A stretch of DNA of 64,000 bases. Source: Massilia sp. Mn16-1_5 (GTDB lineage: Bacteria > Pseudomonadota > Gammaproteobacteria > Burkholderiales > Burkholderiaceae_D). The stretch lies in contig NZ_PPXQ01000006.1 of the NCBI RefSeq assembly GCF_004798585.1, forward strand, positions 124,001 to 188,000, in the 5' to 3' direction. This document shows, in pieces, positions 35,222 through 45,528 of the stretch; position 1 is the first letter of the stretch; each line of letters opens with the position of its first letter. The translations under genes and the position numbers were made by a program. Below the pieces are notes generated by a model, which worked only from the letters and a program-made list of their open reading frames with translations, made no database searches and had not been told where the DNA came from.

Positions 35222-35434
35222 GATTGTTTCTCCGGGTCTTCACATTTCGCGTTGGTATGGTGCCATTCTGAGGCCAGGGCGCTTTGCGCGGCATCGGCGG
35301 GGATTCCTCCGTTCTGTAGGAATAGACCTTGCGCAACTGTCTCAACAGCGAGAAGGGCCACCAAGTGCCGCTCCTACGCCGCATCTAGCCGGCGTCCTAT
35401 AGTCGTGCTCGCGGCCGCATCTTAGAGTGCGGGC

Positions 35435-37141
35435 ATGACCCGACACGACCCCCAACTCCTGCATAACGGCCTGCTCGCAGTGCGCCGTCACTCCATCAAC
35501 AAGCTGCTGCGCTCCGTGTTCGGCATCGCACGCCTACGCGACGGCCAGCAGCGCGTCATCGACAGCGTCCTCGACGGCAAGGACACGCTGGCGATCATGC
35601 CCACCGGCGGCGGCAAGTCGCTGTGCTACCAGATTCCAGCGCACCTGCTCAAGGGCCTGACGGTCGTCGTCTCGCCGCTGATCTCGTTGATGAAGGACCA
35701 GCTGGGCAAGCTGGAGGAGCTGGGCATCGGCGCCTGCCAGGTCAACAGCAGCCTGCATGCCGACGAAGAACACGCAGCGCTGGAAGCCATCGCCGCAGGC
35801 ACCTGCCGTATCGTGTTCTGCACGCCCGAACGATTGTCTTCGCCGGAATTCCTCGCCGTGCTCAAGCAAACCGACGTGGCCCTGGTCGCCATCGACGAAG
35901 CCCATTGCATTTCCCAATGGGGCCACGATTTCCGTCCGGCCTATATCGAGATGGCGGCCGCCATTGCCGCGCTCGGCCATCCGACCGTGCTGGCCCTGAC
36001 CGCTACCGCCACCGATGAAGTAATCGAGGACATCGGCCGCCAGCTGAACCGGCCACGCATGAAGGTCATCAATACCGGCATCTACCGCCCGAACCTGCAC
36101 TACAGCGTGGTGCAGGTCACCAATCCCGACGAAAAATTCTCCGAAGCCCGGCGCCTGGTGGCCGACACCGAGGGCGTCGGCATCGTCTACGCCGCCACCG
36201 TCAAGGCGGCCGAAGAGATGCACCGCATCCTCGAAGAGGCCGGCGAATCGGTGACGATCTACCACGGCAAGCTCTCCAGCGCCGAACGCAAGGCAAACCA
36301 GGACCTGTTCATGAACGACGAGCGGCGCGTCATGGTCGCGACCAACGCCTTCGGCATGGGCATCGACAAGAGCGACACCCGCTTCGTGATCCACCTGCAG
36401 ATCCCGGCGAACCTCGAATCCTATTACCAGGAGTCCGGACGGGCTGGGCGCGACGGCAAGGATGCCCAGTGCACGCTGCTCTTCCTGCAGAACGACAAGC
36501 GCCTGCAGCAGTTCTTCCTCGTCAAACACTATCCGGACGCCGACGAGATCCGCTCGGTCTACGAGGCCGCCCGCGAACTGGCGGAAGAGGGCACGGTCAC
36601 GACCGAAGGCATCGAGGAAAAGCTGGGCGACCTGAACGAGGCGAAGATCAAGGTCTGCCTCAAGCTGCTGAAGGACGGCAAGTTCGTGCGCCAGAACCGC
36701 AAGCTCGAGTTCGTCATCACGGCCAACGAACCGAAGGCGGCCAACTTCGCGCAGCTGGCCGAGATCTACGTGCAGAAGCAGGAGCACGACCGCGAATCGC
36801 TGGAAAAGATGGTCGGTTATGCCGTGAGCGGCTTCTGCCGCTGGAAACTCATGCTCGACTATTTCGGCGACGAGGTGGAAGGCTTCGAGAAGTGCTGCCG
36901 CTGCGACAACTGCAAGAATCCACCGGCGCTGGCGCTGGAAGACATCGAAATCCGCGACGACGAATTCGATCACACGCCCGAGCCGGAACCGGCCGGCCCC
37001 CATTTCGAAGCGGGGATGAAGGTGAAGGTGCCGAAGTACGGCGCGGGCGTGGTGGCCTCGGTAGCCGGCGACCAGGTCAGCATCGACTTCCCGGACGGCG
37101 AGCAAAGGAGCTTTATGGCAGACTTTGTCGAGATCGTTTAA
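35435..37141 (+). CDS. RecQ-family ATP-dependent DNA helicase
   Basis: The 568-residue superfamily 2 helicase has Walker A MPTGGGKS, the DEAH box DEAHCISQWGHDFRP, motif IV–VI segments (GIVYAATVKAAEEM, QESGRAGRDG) and a zinc-binding CRCDNCK near 488–494. The HRDC domain of housekeeping RecQ is not visible. Instead the last 50 residues (GMKVKVPKYGAGVVASVAG…VSIDFPDG) look like the small beta-barrel tail seen at the end of UvrD/PcrA helicases. It should unwind 3'-tailed DNA. It is followed after 15 bp by the ligase-associated repair cassette and is probably part of that operon. Confidence 0.9.
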   Translation: MTRHDPQLLHNGLLAVRRHSINKLLRSVFGIARLRDGQQRVIDSVLDGKDTLAIMPTGGGKSLCYQIPAHLLKGLTVVVSPLISLMKDQLGKLEELGIGACQVNSSLHADEEHAALEAIAAGTCRIVFCTPERLSSPEFLAVLKQTDVALVAIDEAHCISQWGHDFRPAYIEMAAAIAALGHPTVLALTATATDEVIEDIGRQLNRPRMKVINTGIYRPNLHYSVVQVTNPDEKFSEARRLVADTEGVGIVYAATVKAAEEMHRILEEAGESVTIYHGKLSSAERKANQDLFMNDERRVMVATNAFGMGIDKSDTRFVIHLQIPANLESYYQESGRAGRDGKDAQCTLLFLQNDKRLQQFFLVKHYPDADEIRSVYEAARELAEEGTVTTEGIEEKLGDLNEAKIKVCLKLLKDGKFVRQNRKLEFVITANEPKAANFAQLAEIYVQKQEHDRESLEKMVGYAVSGFCRWKLMLDYFGDEVEGFEKCCRCDNCKNPPALALEDIEIRDDEFDHTPEPEPAGPHFEAGMKVKVPKYGAGVVASVAGDQVSIDFPDGEQRSFMADFVEIV

Positions 37142-37156
37142 GCCGGAAAGGTCCGC

Positions 37157-38215
37157 ATGGGAGATATGGTCGTCGTACGCAAGGAGGGGCTGTACTGCGT
37201 CCCTGGCGGTTTCTATATCGATCCCTGGCGCCCGGTCGAACGCGCCGTGATCACCCACGCCCATGGCGACCATGCGCGCTACGGCCACGGCAAATACCTG
37301 ACCGCCGCCAGTGGCGTGCACGTGCTGCGCTCGCGCCTGGGCGACATCAACGTCGACGGGCTCGAGTACGGGCAGACCGTCGTCCATAATGGCGTCACCA
37401 TCTCGCTGCACCCGGCCGGCCACGTCCTTGGCTCGGCACAGGTGCGCATGGAATACCAGGGCGAAGTCTGGGTCGCCTCCGGCGACTACAAAATCGAGCC
37501 GGATAAGACCTGCGCGCCCTTCGAACCCGTGCGCTGCGACACCTTCATTACCGAATCGACCTTCGGCCTGCCGATCTACCGTTGGGAACCCGAGCAGAGC
37601 ATCTTCGACGACATCAACCGCTGGTGGAAGAAGAACGCCGAGGAGGGGCGCTGCAGCGTGATCTTCGGCTATTCCTTCGGCAAGGCCCAGCGCATCCTGT
37701 CGGGCCTGGATCCGGCCATCGGTCCGATCGTCTGCCACGGCGCCGTGGAACCGCTCAATCGCGTCTACCGGGAAGGGGGCGTCCTGCTCCCGCCGACCCT
37801 GATGGTGAGCGATGTCGACAAGGCGGCCCTGAAACAGGCCATTGTCGTGGCGCCGCCGTCCGCTTCCGGTTCGCCCTGGATGAAGCGCTTCGGCGACTAC
37901 AGCGACGCCTTCGCCAGCGGCTGGATGCAGCTGCGCGGCGCGCGCCGGCGGCGTGGGGTCGACCGCGGCTTCGTGTTGTCCGACCACGCCGACTGGCCGG
38001 GCCTGATGAGCGCGATCGCCGCCACCGGCGCCCAGCGCATCATCGTCACCCACGGCTCGATTCCCGTCATGGTGAAATGGCTGTGCCAGCAGGGGCTGGA
38101 TGCCGCCGGTTTCGACACCGAATACGGCGACGACGATGACGACGTCGGCATTGCCCCGCAGCCGGCGGCGGAGGGTGAAAAGGCAGTAGAACAGCAGGAG
38201 GCGAAAGATGCGTGA
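37157..38215 (+). CDS. ligase-associated DNA damage response exonuclease (MBL fold)
   Basis: The 352-residue metallo-beta-lactamase/beta-CASP-type nuclease has the metal motif THAHGDHARYGHG, then HPAGHVLGSAQ, SGDYKIEPDK, the beta-CASP region and LSDHADW. It belongs to the group found next to ATP-dependent ligase, Lhr-core helicase and PdeM, related to mRNA 3'-end processing factors but acting in DNA repair. The C-terminus is a short acidic/Glu-Ala tail. Its last 8 bp overlap the ligase gene. Confidence 0.9.
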   Translation: MGDMVVVRKEGLYCVPGGFYIDPWRPVERAVITHAHGDHARYGHGKYLTAASGVHVLRSRLGDINVDGLEYGQTVVHNGVTISLHPAGHVLGSAQVRMEYQGEVWVASGDYKIEPDKTCAPFEPVRCDTFITESTFGLPIYRWEPEQSIFDDINRWWKKNAEEGRCSVIFGYSFGKAQRILSGLDPAIGPIVCHGAVEPLNRVYREGGVLLPPTLMVSDVDKAALKQAIVVAPPSASGSPWMKRFGDYSDAFASGWMQLRGARRRRGVDRGFVLSDHADWPGLMSAIAATGAQRIIVTHGSIPVMVKWLCQQGLDAAGFDTEYGDDDDDVGIAPQPAAEGEKAVEQQEAKDA

Positions 38216-39848
38216 ATTCGCCCGCCTGTTCGCCGAACTCGACGAAACGACCGCCACCAACCGCAAACTCGAGGCCCTGCAGCAGTATTTCTCGACAGCC
38301 GCGCCCGAAAACGCGGCCTGGGCCGTGTACTTCCTGGCCGGCGGCAAGCCGCGGCAGGCGGTGCCGACCAAGCTGCTGCGCCAGTTCGCGATCGAATACG
38401 CGGTACTCGACGAGTGGCTGTTCGACGAGTCCTATCATGCGGTGGGCGACATGGCCGAAACCATCGCCCACATCCTGCCAGCGCCGGAAAAGCACAGCGA
38501 CGTCGGCCTGGCCGAGTGGATGACCGAACGCATCGGCCCCTTGCGCGGCGCCGACCCGGGCGTGATCCGCGAAGCCCTGTTCACTTATTGGAACGAGCTG
38601 ACCACGCCCGAGCGCTTCCTGTTCTGTAAACTGATCGGCGGCGGCTTCCGGGTCGGGGTCTCGAAACTGCTGGTCACGCGCGCGCTGGCGAACATCGCCG
38701 CCGTGGACAGCAAACTCATCGCCCAGCGCCTGATGGGCTGGACCGACGGCAGCGTGCGCCCGACCGCCACCAAGTTCCTGCAACTCATCGCCGCGCAGTC
38801 GGACGAGGAACACAAGTTGCGCGGCGGCCAGCCGTATCCCTTTTTCCTTGCGCACCAGCTGCAGGGCGACCCAGCTGCGCTGGGCGATTTGCACGACTGG
38901 CAAGTCGAGTGGAAATACGACGGCATCCGCGCCCAGCTGGTGCGGCGGGGAGGGCAGAATTACCTGTGGTCGCGCGGCGAAGACCTGATCAGCGAGCGCT
39001 TCCCCGAGCTGTGCAGCGTGCGCCTGCCCGAGGGGACGGTGGTCGATGGCGAGGTGCTGGTCTGGGACCACGCGAACGATGTGCCGGCGCCTTTCGCCGA
39101 ACTGCAGCGGCGCATTGGCCGCAAGACCTTGTCCGCCAAGCTGCTGGCCGAGCTGCCGGCCGTGCTGGTCTGCTACGACCTGCTCGAACTCGACGGCGTC
39201 GACCTGCGCCAGCTGCCCCAGCACGAACGGCGCACGCTGCTGGAAACGCAGGTGGCCGCCATCGACCAGCCGCAACTAAAAATTTCGCCCGTGGTCCGGG
39301 CCGACAGCTGGGAAGCGCTGGCCGCCCTGCGCGAAGAATCGCGCAACCGCGGCGTCGAGGGCATGATGGTCAAGGCCAAAAGCGCCCAGTACGGCGTCGG
39401 GCGCACCAAGGATGTCGGCACTTGGTGGAAGTGGAAGGTCGATCCCTACTCGGTCGATGCGGTGCTGATCTACGCCCAGGCCGGGCATGGCCGCCGCGCC
39501 TCTCTCTATACCGACTACACCTTCGCCGTCTGGGACGACGACGAAGGGCATGGCGAGCGCAAACTCGTGCCTTTTGCCAAGGCGTATTCGGGCCTGACCG
39601 ATGCCGAGATCGCGCAAGTCGACAATGCGATCCGCAAGACGACCATTGAAAAATTCGGGCCGGTGCGCTCGGTGAAGCCGACCATGGTGTTCGAGATCGG
39701 CTTCGAGGGCATCGCGCTGTCCTCGCGCCACAAGGCGGGGATTGCCGTGCGCTTCCCGCGGATTTTGCGGCGGCGCGACGACAAGACGGTCGAGGATGCG
39801 GATACGCTCGATACCTTGAAAGGCCTGCTGGCGGCGGCAAGTGCATGA
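38208..39848 (+). CDS. ATP-dependent DNA ligase of the Lhr-associated cassette
   Basis: The 546-residue ligase has an N-terminal DNA-binding domain, the adenylation motif [10 protein letters not shown] with K236 as the AMP-accepting lysine, motif [11 protein letters not shown], motif V ([18 protein letters not shown] … WWKWKVDP) and a C-terminal OB domain. It uses ATP, unlike the NAD-dependent replicative LigA. In other bacteria the group is called the cisplatin damage response ligase. It overlaps both neighbours (8 bp and ATGA), so the cassette is translationally coupled. Confidence 0.94.
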   Translation: MREFARLFAELDETTATNRKLEALQQYFSTAAPENAAWAVYFLAGGKPRQAVPTKLLRQFAIEYAVLDEWLFDESYHAVGDMAETIAHILPAPEKHSDVGLAEWMTERIGPLRGADPGVIREALFTYWNELTTPERFLFCKLIGGGFRVGVSKLLVTRALANIAAVDSKLIAQRLMGWTDGSVRPTATKFLQLIAAQSDEEHKLRGGQPYPFFLAHQLQGDPAALGDLHDWQVEWKYDGIRAQLVRRGGQNYLWSRGEDLISERFPELCSVRLPEGTVVDGEVLVWDHANDVPAPFAELQRRIGRKTLSAKLLAELPAVLVCYDLLELDGVDLRQLPQHERRTLLETQVAAIDQPQLKISPVVRADSWEALAALREESRNRGVEGMMVKAKSAQYGVGRTKDVGTWWKWKVDPYSVDAVLIYAQAGHGRRASLYTDYTFAVWDDDEGHGERKLVPFAKAYSGLTDAEIAQVDNAIRKTTIEKFGPVRSVKPTMVFEIGFEGIALSSRHKAGIAVRFPRILRRRDDKTVEDADTLDTLKGLLAAASA

Positions 39849-42301
39849 GCGGACCGACGCAAAAAGCCGTCAAGGATTGGTTCGCTTCACGCGGCTGGAA
39901 GGCTTTCCCGTTCCAGAAGGAAGTGTGGCAGGCGGCGCTGGCCGGCCAGTCCGGGCTGCTGCATGCGAACACGGGCGCGGGTAAAACCTATGCCGTGTGG
40001 CTGGCGGCCTTGCAACGCGGGGCGCTGGCCAAAGGACGGATGAGCGGCTTGCGCGTGCTGTGGATCACCCCGATGCGCGCGCTCGCCGCCGATACCCAGC
40101 GCGCGCTCGAAGAGTCCGCAGCGGCGCTGGCGCCCGAATGGACGGTCGGCGCCCGCACCGGCGACACCGGTTCGGCCGAGCGCGCGCGCCAGTCGCGCAA
40201 GTGGCCGACCAGCCTGGTCACGACCCCGGAAAGCCTGTCGCTGCTGCTCAGCCACGCGGCGGCGGCCGAGCAGTTCAAGCACCTCGACATGATCATCATC
40301 GACGAGTGGCACGAGCTGATGGGCAGCAAGCGCGGCGTGCAGGTGCAGCTGGCGCTGGCGCGGCTGCGTCACTGGCGCCCGGAACTGGTGGTCTGGGGCG
40401 TGTCGGCGACGATGGGCGACCTCGACCTGGCGCGCCAGGTGCTGCTCGGTGGCATGGAGGGCGTGCTGGTCGAGGGCGATACCAAGAAGGAAATCGTCGT
40501 CGATTCGCTGATCCCGAAGGATGTCGCGCGTTTCCCCTGGGGCGGCCACCTGGGCTTGCAGATGCTCAAGCCCGTGATCGACGAGATCGAGCATTACGAC
40601 GCGACCCTGGTGTTCACGAATACGCGCGCCCAGTCGGAAATCTGGTACCAGAACATCCTGGAAGCGCGGCCCGACTGGGCCGGCCTGATTGCGCTGCACC
40701 ACGGTTCGCTGGCGCGCGAGGTGCGCGACTGGGTCGAGCTGGGCCTGAAAAAGGGAGAATTGAAGGCGGTGATCTGCACCGCCAGCCTCGACCTGGGCGT
40801 GGACTTCCTGCCGGTCGAGCGCGTGCTGCAGGTCGGCAGCGCCAAGGGCATCGCGCGCCTGCTGCAGCGCGCCGGCCGCAGCGGCCATGCGCCGGGGCGG
40901 GTCTCGCGCGTGACCCTGGTGCCGACCAACAGCATGGAGATCCTGGAAGCGGCCGGGGCCAAGAAGGCGGTAGCGGCGCGCAAGATCGAAGGGCGCTACG
41001 TGCCGAATAAACCCTTCGATGTGCTGGTGCAGCACCTGGTCACGGTGGCGCTGGGCGGCGGCTTCCGCTCCGAGGAATTTTTCAATGAGGTGCGCCGTGC
41101 CTGGTCCTACCGGCATCTCACCGAGGAAGAGTGGCAGTGGGCGCTGGATTTCGTCGCGCGCGGCGGACAAAGCCTCACCGTGTATCCGGAATACCGGCGC
41201 GTGCTGCCGGACGAGGAGGGCGTCTACCGGGTGCCGGACACGGCCATTGGCCGGCGGCACCGGATGGGCATCGGCACCATCGTCTCGGACGCGACCATCC
41301 AGGTGAAATACGTCAGCGGCGGGCGCATCGGCAGCATGGAGGAATCCTTCATCGGGCGCCTGAAACCGGGCGACCATTTCCTGTTCGGCGGGCGCATCCT
41401 CGAATTCGTCCGGGTCCACGAGATGACGGCGTTTGTAAAACGCGCGACCGGCTCGCGCGGCGCGATCGCACGCTGGCAGGGTGCGAAGATGCCGATGTCC
41501 TCCGAACTGGCCCATGCCGCGCTCGAGCAGCTGCGTCAGGCGGCCGAGGGCCGTTTCGAGGGGCCCGAGATGCAGGCAATCCGGCCGCTGCTCGACATCC
41601 AGTCGAAGTGGTCGGCGCTGCCCACGCTCGACACCCTGGTGCTGGAATCGATGAAGAGCCGCGAGGGCTACCACCTGTTCGTGTATCCCTTCGCAGGACG
41701 CTCGGTGCACATGGGCCTGGCCTCGCTGTTCGCCTACCGCATCGGGCGGCGCCAGCCGATTACCTTTTCGATCGCGATCAACGACTACGGTTTCGAGCTG
41801 ATGTCGCCCGAGCCGGTCGACTGGGAGCAAGAATTTTCAAGCGCGACCGGGCTGGACGTGCCGCTGTTCGATACCGAGCACTTGCTGGAGGACGTGCTCG
41901 ACAGCCTGAACGCGACCCAGCTGTCGCAGCAGCGCTTCCGCGAAGTGGCGCGCATTGCCGGCCTGGTGTTCCAGGGCTACCCGGGCCAGCCGAAGTCGAA
42001 CCGGCAAGTGCAGGCCTCGTCCTCGCTGTTCTTCGAGGTGTTTCGCAAGCACGACGCCGGCAACCTGCTGTTGACGCAAGCCCAGCGCGAAGTGCTGGAG
42101 CAGGAACTGGAATTGACCCGCCTGCGCGATACGCTGGCCGAGCTGCATGCGCGCAAAGTCGCGTATCGTGTCGTGAAACGCGCGACGCCGTTCGGCTTTG
42201 CGCTGATGGTCGAGCGTTTCCGCGAAAAAGTGAGTACCGAGAAATTGAATGACCGCGTGGCGCGCATGGTGCGCGAACTGGAGAAGGCTGCAGCTGTATG
42301 A
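39845..42301 (+). CDS. ligase-associated DEXH-box helicase (Lhr-core)
   Basis: The 818-residue helicase has Walker [14 protein letters not shown] box [16 protein letters not shown] (motif III), [12 protein letters not shown] (motif VI) and an Lhr-type winged-helix plus beta-barrel C-terminus. It lacks the long C-terminal extension of full-length Lhr, which defines the Lhr-core form. It should unwind DNA:DNA or RNA:DNA duplexes with 3'-5' polarity as part of the repair set. Overlaps the ligase gene and pdeM by ATGA on each side. Confidence 0.94.
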   Translation: MSGPTQKAVKDWFASRGWKAFPFQKEVWQAALAGQSGLLHANTGAGKTYAVWLAALQRGALAKGRMSGLRVLWITPMRALAADTQRALEESAAALAPEWTVGARTGDTGSAERARQSRKWPTSLVTTPESLSLLLSHAAAAEQFKHLDMIIIDEWHELMGSKRGVQVQLALARLRHWRPELVVWGVSATMGDLDLARQVLLGGMEGVLVEGDTKKEIVVDSLIPKDVARFPWGGHLGLQMLKPVIDEIEHYDATLVFTNTRAQSEIWYQNILEARPDWAGLIALHHGSLAREVRDWVELGLKKGELKAVICTASLDLGVDFLPVERVLQVGSAKGIARLLQRAGRSGHAPGRVSRVTLVPTNSMEILEAAGAKKAVAARKIEGRYVPNKPFDVLVQHLVTVALGGGFRSEEFFNEVRRAWSYRHLTEEEWQWALDFVARGGQSLTVYPEYRRVLPDEEGVYRVPDTAIGRRHRMGIGTIVSDATIQVKYVSGGRIGSMEESFIGRLKPGDHFLFGGRILEFVRVHEMTAFVKRATGSRGAIARWQGAKMPMSSELAHAALEQLRQAAEGRFEGPEMQAIRPLLDIQSKWSALPTLDTLVLESMKSREGYHLFVYPFAGRSVHMGLASLFAYRIGRRQPITFSIAINDYGFELMSPEPVDWEQEFSSATGLDVPLFDTEHLLEDVLDSLNATQLSQQRFREVARIAGLVFQGYPGQPKSNRQVQASSSLFFEVFRKHDAGNLLLTQAQREVLEQELELTRLRDTLAELHARKVAYRVVKRATPFGFALMVERFREKVSTEKLNDRVARMVRELEKAAAV

Positions 42302-42948
42302 CGGGTTCTGTTGTTGACATTGCTGGCGAGCGCTTGCTGCTCTTGCCTGAAAAGGCCGTGTTCTGGCCGGCCGAAAAGATGCTGATCATCGCTGATATTC
42401 ATTTCGGCAAGGCGGCCTCCTTCCGCGCCCAGGGCATTCCGGTGCCGCGCGGCACCACCACCGAAAACCTGTTCAAGCTCGATGCCCTGATCGACATTCA
42501 CGGCGCCGAACACGTCGTCTTCCTCGGCGACTTCCTGCATGCGCGCGCCGCTCATGCGTCCAGTACCCAGCAGGCGATGCTGGCCTGGCGCGAGCGGCGC
42601 CGCGAGCTGCGCCTGACCCTGGTGCGCGGCAACCACGACAAGCATGCGGGCGATCCGGCGGCGGCGCTCGGCATCGAACTGGTCGACGAGCCGCATGCCG
42701 TTGGCCCGTTTTCCTTCTGCCATCACCCCGACCTTGAGACTGGCGGCTATGCCCTGGCCGGCCACGTGCACCCCGCCTGGGTGCTGGCGACGCGCTTCGA
42801 CTCTCTGCGCCTGCCGTGTTTCGTGGTGGGCAAGGGGCGCATGATCCTGCCGTCCTTCGGCTCGTTTACCGGCGGCCACGTCGTCACGCGCGAGCCGGGC
42901 GACGCCATCTTCGTTACCTCAGGCGAGGCCGTGCACAGCGTTCGTTAG
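42298..42948 (+). CDS. pdeM: ligase-associated metallophosphoesterase PdeM
   Basis: The 216-residue calcineurin-like phosphoesterase carries the metal motifs [31 protein letters not shown] and GHVHPAW. PdeM proteins are the fourth member of the ligase/Lhr cassette, and the group is annotated as an endonuclease of DNA damage response; activity in this organism is inferred. It ends the operon; no terminator was identified before the next gene's ribosome site at 43014. Confidence 0.92.
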   Translation: MTGSVVDIAGERLLLLPEKAVFWPAEKMLIIADIHFGKAASFRAQGIPVPRGTTTENLFKLDALIDIHGAEHVVFLGDFLHARAAHASSTQQAMLAWRERRRELRLTLVRGNHDKHAGDPAAALGIELVDEPHAVGPFSFCHHPDLETGGYALAGHVHPAWVLATRFDSLRLPCFVVGKGRMILPSFGSFTGGHVVTREPGDAIFVTSGEAVHSVR

Positions 42949-43028
42949 CGCACCGTTTCCTTTCAGGCATAGGCGTACCTTGTAATTACGATACGAACAT
43001 TGTCTGACCGATCTAAAGGAGACATGCC

Positions 43029-44138
43029 ATGAAGCTGAGACTCACCCTGGGCGCGACCGTGGTCGCGCTGTTGCCCTTGTGTTCAATGACGCTGGCGCCG
43101 GTCGCTGCGCAAGCGCAGCAGTACGCGCGTGACAACCTGCCGAGCCCGGTGATCCGCGGCTTCAACGTCGAGGAAGTACGGCGCCTGGCGCCCGGCGTCG
43201 AACTGCATTTCGACCTGTACGGCACGCCCGGTGGCACCGCGACGCTGCGCATCGACGGTGCCACGCGCAACGTGTACATGACGGAAACCGAGCCGGGCCA
43301 GTATGTCGGCACCTACACGATCGGCGCCCGCGACCGCATCGCCAACAACAGCGCCGTCACCGCCAACCTGCGCGTGGGCAACCGTGTGGCAACCGACGTG
43401 CTAGCCGAATCCGTCGTGCGCGACGGCGCGCCGCGTCCAAACCGCCGCGGCGACCTGGCCACCGTGCCGAAGATCGAACGCTTCGAGGTGCGCGCCAGCG
43501 ACGAGCTGGTGCCGGGCAGCGATCTCGGCTTCACTGTGTTCGGCACCCCGGGCGCACGGGTCGAGCTGACGATCACCGGCGCGCGCGGCGTGTTCTTCCT
43601 GCCGGAAGTGCGTGCCGGCGAGTATGCGGCCGACTACACGATCCGCCGTGACGACCGTATCGCCCCGGACAGCCGGGTGACGGCGACGATTCGCGCCAAC
43701 GGCCGCTATACGAGCCAGGTGCTGGGTCGTCCGCTGCTGGCCGGGGCGCCGCGTCCGGTTGCCGGTACTCCCACGACCGCGCCGCGCACGGCACGCTACT
43801 GCACCAATTGCGCAACGGTGGAGGCGGTGAACGTGGTCGAGGTCAGCGGCCAGGGCAATTATCTTGGCACGGCGGCTGGCGCCGTCATCGGCGGCCTGCT
43901 GGGTAACCAGGTCGGCAGCGGCAGCGGGCGCACGGCGGCCACGGTGGCCGGGGCCGTTGGCGGCGGGTTGGTAGGCAACAACATCGAACGCAACCGGAAC
44001 CGCTCGCAGCGCTATGAAGTCGTGGTGCGCTACACGGGCAATGGCGCGACGCAGACACTGCAGTACGAAAACGACCCGGGCTTCCGCGCCGGTGATGCGG
44101 TGCGGGTGAACAACGGCGTGCTGTCGCGGGATCAATAA
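43029..44138 (+). CDS. envelope protein with duplicated beta-domain and glycine-zipper 2TM segment
   Basis: This 369-residue exported protein (signal peptide ending near VAAQAQA/Q) contains two repeats of about 100 residues. Each ends in a shared pattern: EPGQYVGTYTI..RDRI in the first and RAGEYAADYTI..DDRI in the second, followed by S.VTA and a strand. A cysteine pair (CTNCA) precedes a glycine-zipper region (GTAAGAVIGGLLGNQVGSG, GAVGGGLVGNNIE) like the Rick_17kDa/SlyB type. It is likely a periplasmic or outer-membrane-associated protein of unknown role. A strong AAAGGAG site sits 9 bp before the ATG. Confidence 0.82.
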   Translation: MKLRLTLGATVVALLPLCSMTLAPVAAQAQQYARDNLPSPVIRGFNVEEVRRLAPGVELHFDLYGTPGGTATLRIDGATRNVYMTETEPGQYVGTYTIGARDRIANNSAVTANLRVGNRVATDVLAESVVRDGAPRPNRRGDLATVPKIERFEVRASDELVPGSDLGFTVFGTPGARVELTITGARGVFFLPEVRAGEYAADYTIRRDDRIAPDSRVTATIRANGRYTSQVLGRPLLAGAPRPVAGTPTTAPRTARYCTNCATVEAVNVVEVSGQGNYLGTAAGAVIGGLLGNQVGSGSGRTAATVAGAVGGGLVGNNIERNRNRSQRYEVVVRYTGNGATQTLQYENDPGFRAGDAVRVNNGVLSRDQ

Positions 44139-44170
44139 AACAGATAAAACAGGCCGAAGGCCTGCATCAA

Positions 44171-44207
44171 TGTAGCGTGAGCTCCCGAGCCCACGATTCA
44201 CGTTACA
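44171..44207. repeat. imperfect inverted repeat downstream of the glycine-zipper gene
   Basis: TGTAGCGTGA (44171–44180) pairs with TCACGTTACA (44198–44207) at 9 of 10 positions, with GC-rich sequence between. A smaller hairpin CAGGCC-GAA-GGCCTG lies just upstream (44150–44164). It may be another palindromic repeat family, but only one copy was found. Confidence 0.45.
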
Positions 44208-44213
44208 TAACAG

Positions 44214-44241
44214 AACGGCTCCAGCATGCCGGAGCCGTTTT
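44214..44241 (+). terminator. rho-independent terminator between convergent genes
   Basis: AACGGCTCC, an 8-nt loop and GGAGCCGTT form a perfect 9-bp stem followed by a short T-run (44238–44241). It ends the glycine-zipper transcript before the leftward regulator gene. Confidence 0.8.
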
Positions 44242-44277
44242 ACTTTACATGGGCCGGATCGCTTCGGCGCCGAATCC

Positions 44278-45132
44278 TCAGGCCGTCGCCAGCACCTGGT
44301 CGCCACCGGCTGCGTCGAGCTCGGCCTTCTTGGCGCCGGCTGCCTTGGTGCGCGAGCGCGACGGTGGCAGGCGGCGCAGGGTCTTCAGCGCTTCCGGATC
44401 CTTGATGCCGATGGTGCGCTGGTCGACCGTGATCAGGCCGATTTCATTAAAGGCCGACAGGGTGCGGCTCACCGTTTCCAGCGTCAGGCCCAGGTAGCTG
44501 CCGATCTCGTGGCGCGTCATGCGCAAGTTGAACAGCTTGCTCGAGTAGCCCATGGCGGCGAAACGGTCGGCCAGCGAGACCAGGAAGCGGGCCACGCGTG
44601 CCTCGGCGGAGAGGGCGCCAAGCATGCCGATCATGGCCTGTTCGCGTACCAGCTCGCGGCTCATCACGCCGTACATCAGGTTTTCCAGCTCCATGTGCAC
44701 GCGGCCCAGGGCGGTCAGTTTCTTGAAGGGCAGCAGGATCAGGTCGCAGTCGGACAGGGCCACGGCCTCCGAGGCGTAGTGGCGGGTGTGGATGCCGTCG
44801 ACGCCGAGCATGTCGCCCTTCATGGGGAAGCTCAGCACCTGTTCGTTGCCGAACTCGTCGATCAGCACCGTTTTCAGGAAGCCGGAGTTGACGATGTACA
44901 GGGTGTCGAAAGCCTGGCCGATCGTGTGGACGCGCTGGCCGGTCTTGAACTGTACGTGCTGGAACAGCAGTTCTTCGGAATTGATGGAGACGGCGGCCGG
45001 GATGTGCAGCAGGTCGCAGACTTCTTTCAGGTTGGACCACAGGCGGCCCTGGCGTTGGCGGCCTGCTTCCATAGGAGTGGAATGCATGGTCGACGAGGCG
45101 TTGCGTTGTTCTGGCGTTTGCTGGGACTGCAT
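44278..45132 (-). CDS. CRP/FNR-family regulator without the FNR cysteine cluster
   Basis: The 284-residue regulator has a cyclic-nucleotide-binding-type beta-roll (about 50–150), a long dimer helix and a C-terminal helix-turn-helix MTRHEIGSYLGLTLETVSRTLS. The recognition-helix E…SR triplet is that of FNR, predicting a TTGAT-like half-site. It has only two cysteines (C39 and C129), so the four-Cys 4Fe-4S sensor of FNR cannot form. A GGAG site 6 bp upstream fixes the start. A basic and Ala/Lys-rich tail follows the HTH. It sits near a stress gene with an FNR-type box. Confidence 0.9.
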   Translation of the reverse strand: MQSQQTPEQRNASSTMHSTPMEAGRQRQGRLWSNLKEVCDLLHIPAAVSINSEELLFQHVQFKTGQRVHTIGQAFDTLYIVNSGFLKTVLIDEFGNEQVLSFPMKGDMLGVDGIHTRHYASEAVALSDCDLILLPFKKLTALGRVHMELENLMYGVMSRELVREQAMIGMLGALSAEARVARFLVSLADRFAAMGYSSKLFNLRMTRHEIGSYLGLTLETVSRTLSAFNEIGLITVDQRTIGIKDPEALKTLRRLPPSRSRTKAAGAKKAELDAAGGDQVLATA

Positions 45133-45339
45133 GCTTTTCTCCAGTGAAGAATTCGAGCTGGTGCGGCGTGGTGGGGGCCGCTACCGGGTGCTTCAATAGG
45201 ATTCATCAAGCGGCAGGCTTGGCTTACGGAGAAAAATTAGATCGCAAGCAAGTCGATACGCTGAATTCAGTATGCCAACACGAGTTCGGCATTGGTATCA
45301 GCAATGGCTGAATGTGTAGGTAGGAGGGGAACTAGGGCT

Positions 45340-45355
45340 GTAAGAATATTCTTAC
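45340..45355. promoter_or_regulatory. perfect 16-bp palindrome in the regulator upstream gap
   Basis: GTAAGAATATTCTTAC is fully self-complementary and stands in the 396-bp gap (45133–45528) between the FNR-like gene and the NarL-type gene, about 210 bp upstream of the former. Another palindrome, CTGAATTCAG, lies at 45261–45270. Both look like dimer operators in a leader or promoter zone. No gene or RNA was recognised in the rest of the gap. Confidence 0.4.
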
Positions 45356-45528
45356 CACAGCGGGGCGTCGTGTCAAGGAAGCGGAGAGGCGCCCTTGCTG
45401 CCGGCTCTAGGGTGGCCAGTAAGCCCCGTGGCGCGCATGGCACAAATGACTACGAAGCCTTGTCAAACGTCTTTTGAGCCCGCAGCGACAAGGCGCCTGG
45501 GCCCGCAACCGGCTTGCAGCCGGGCCGT

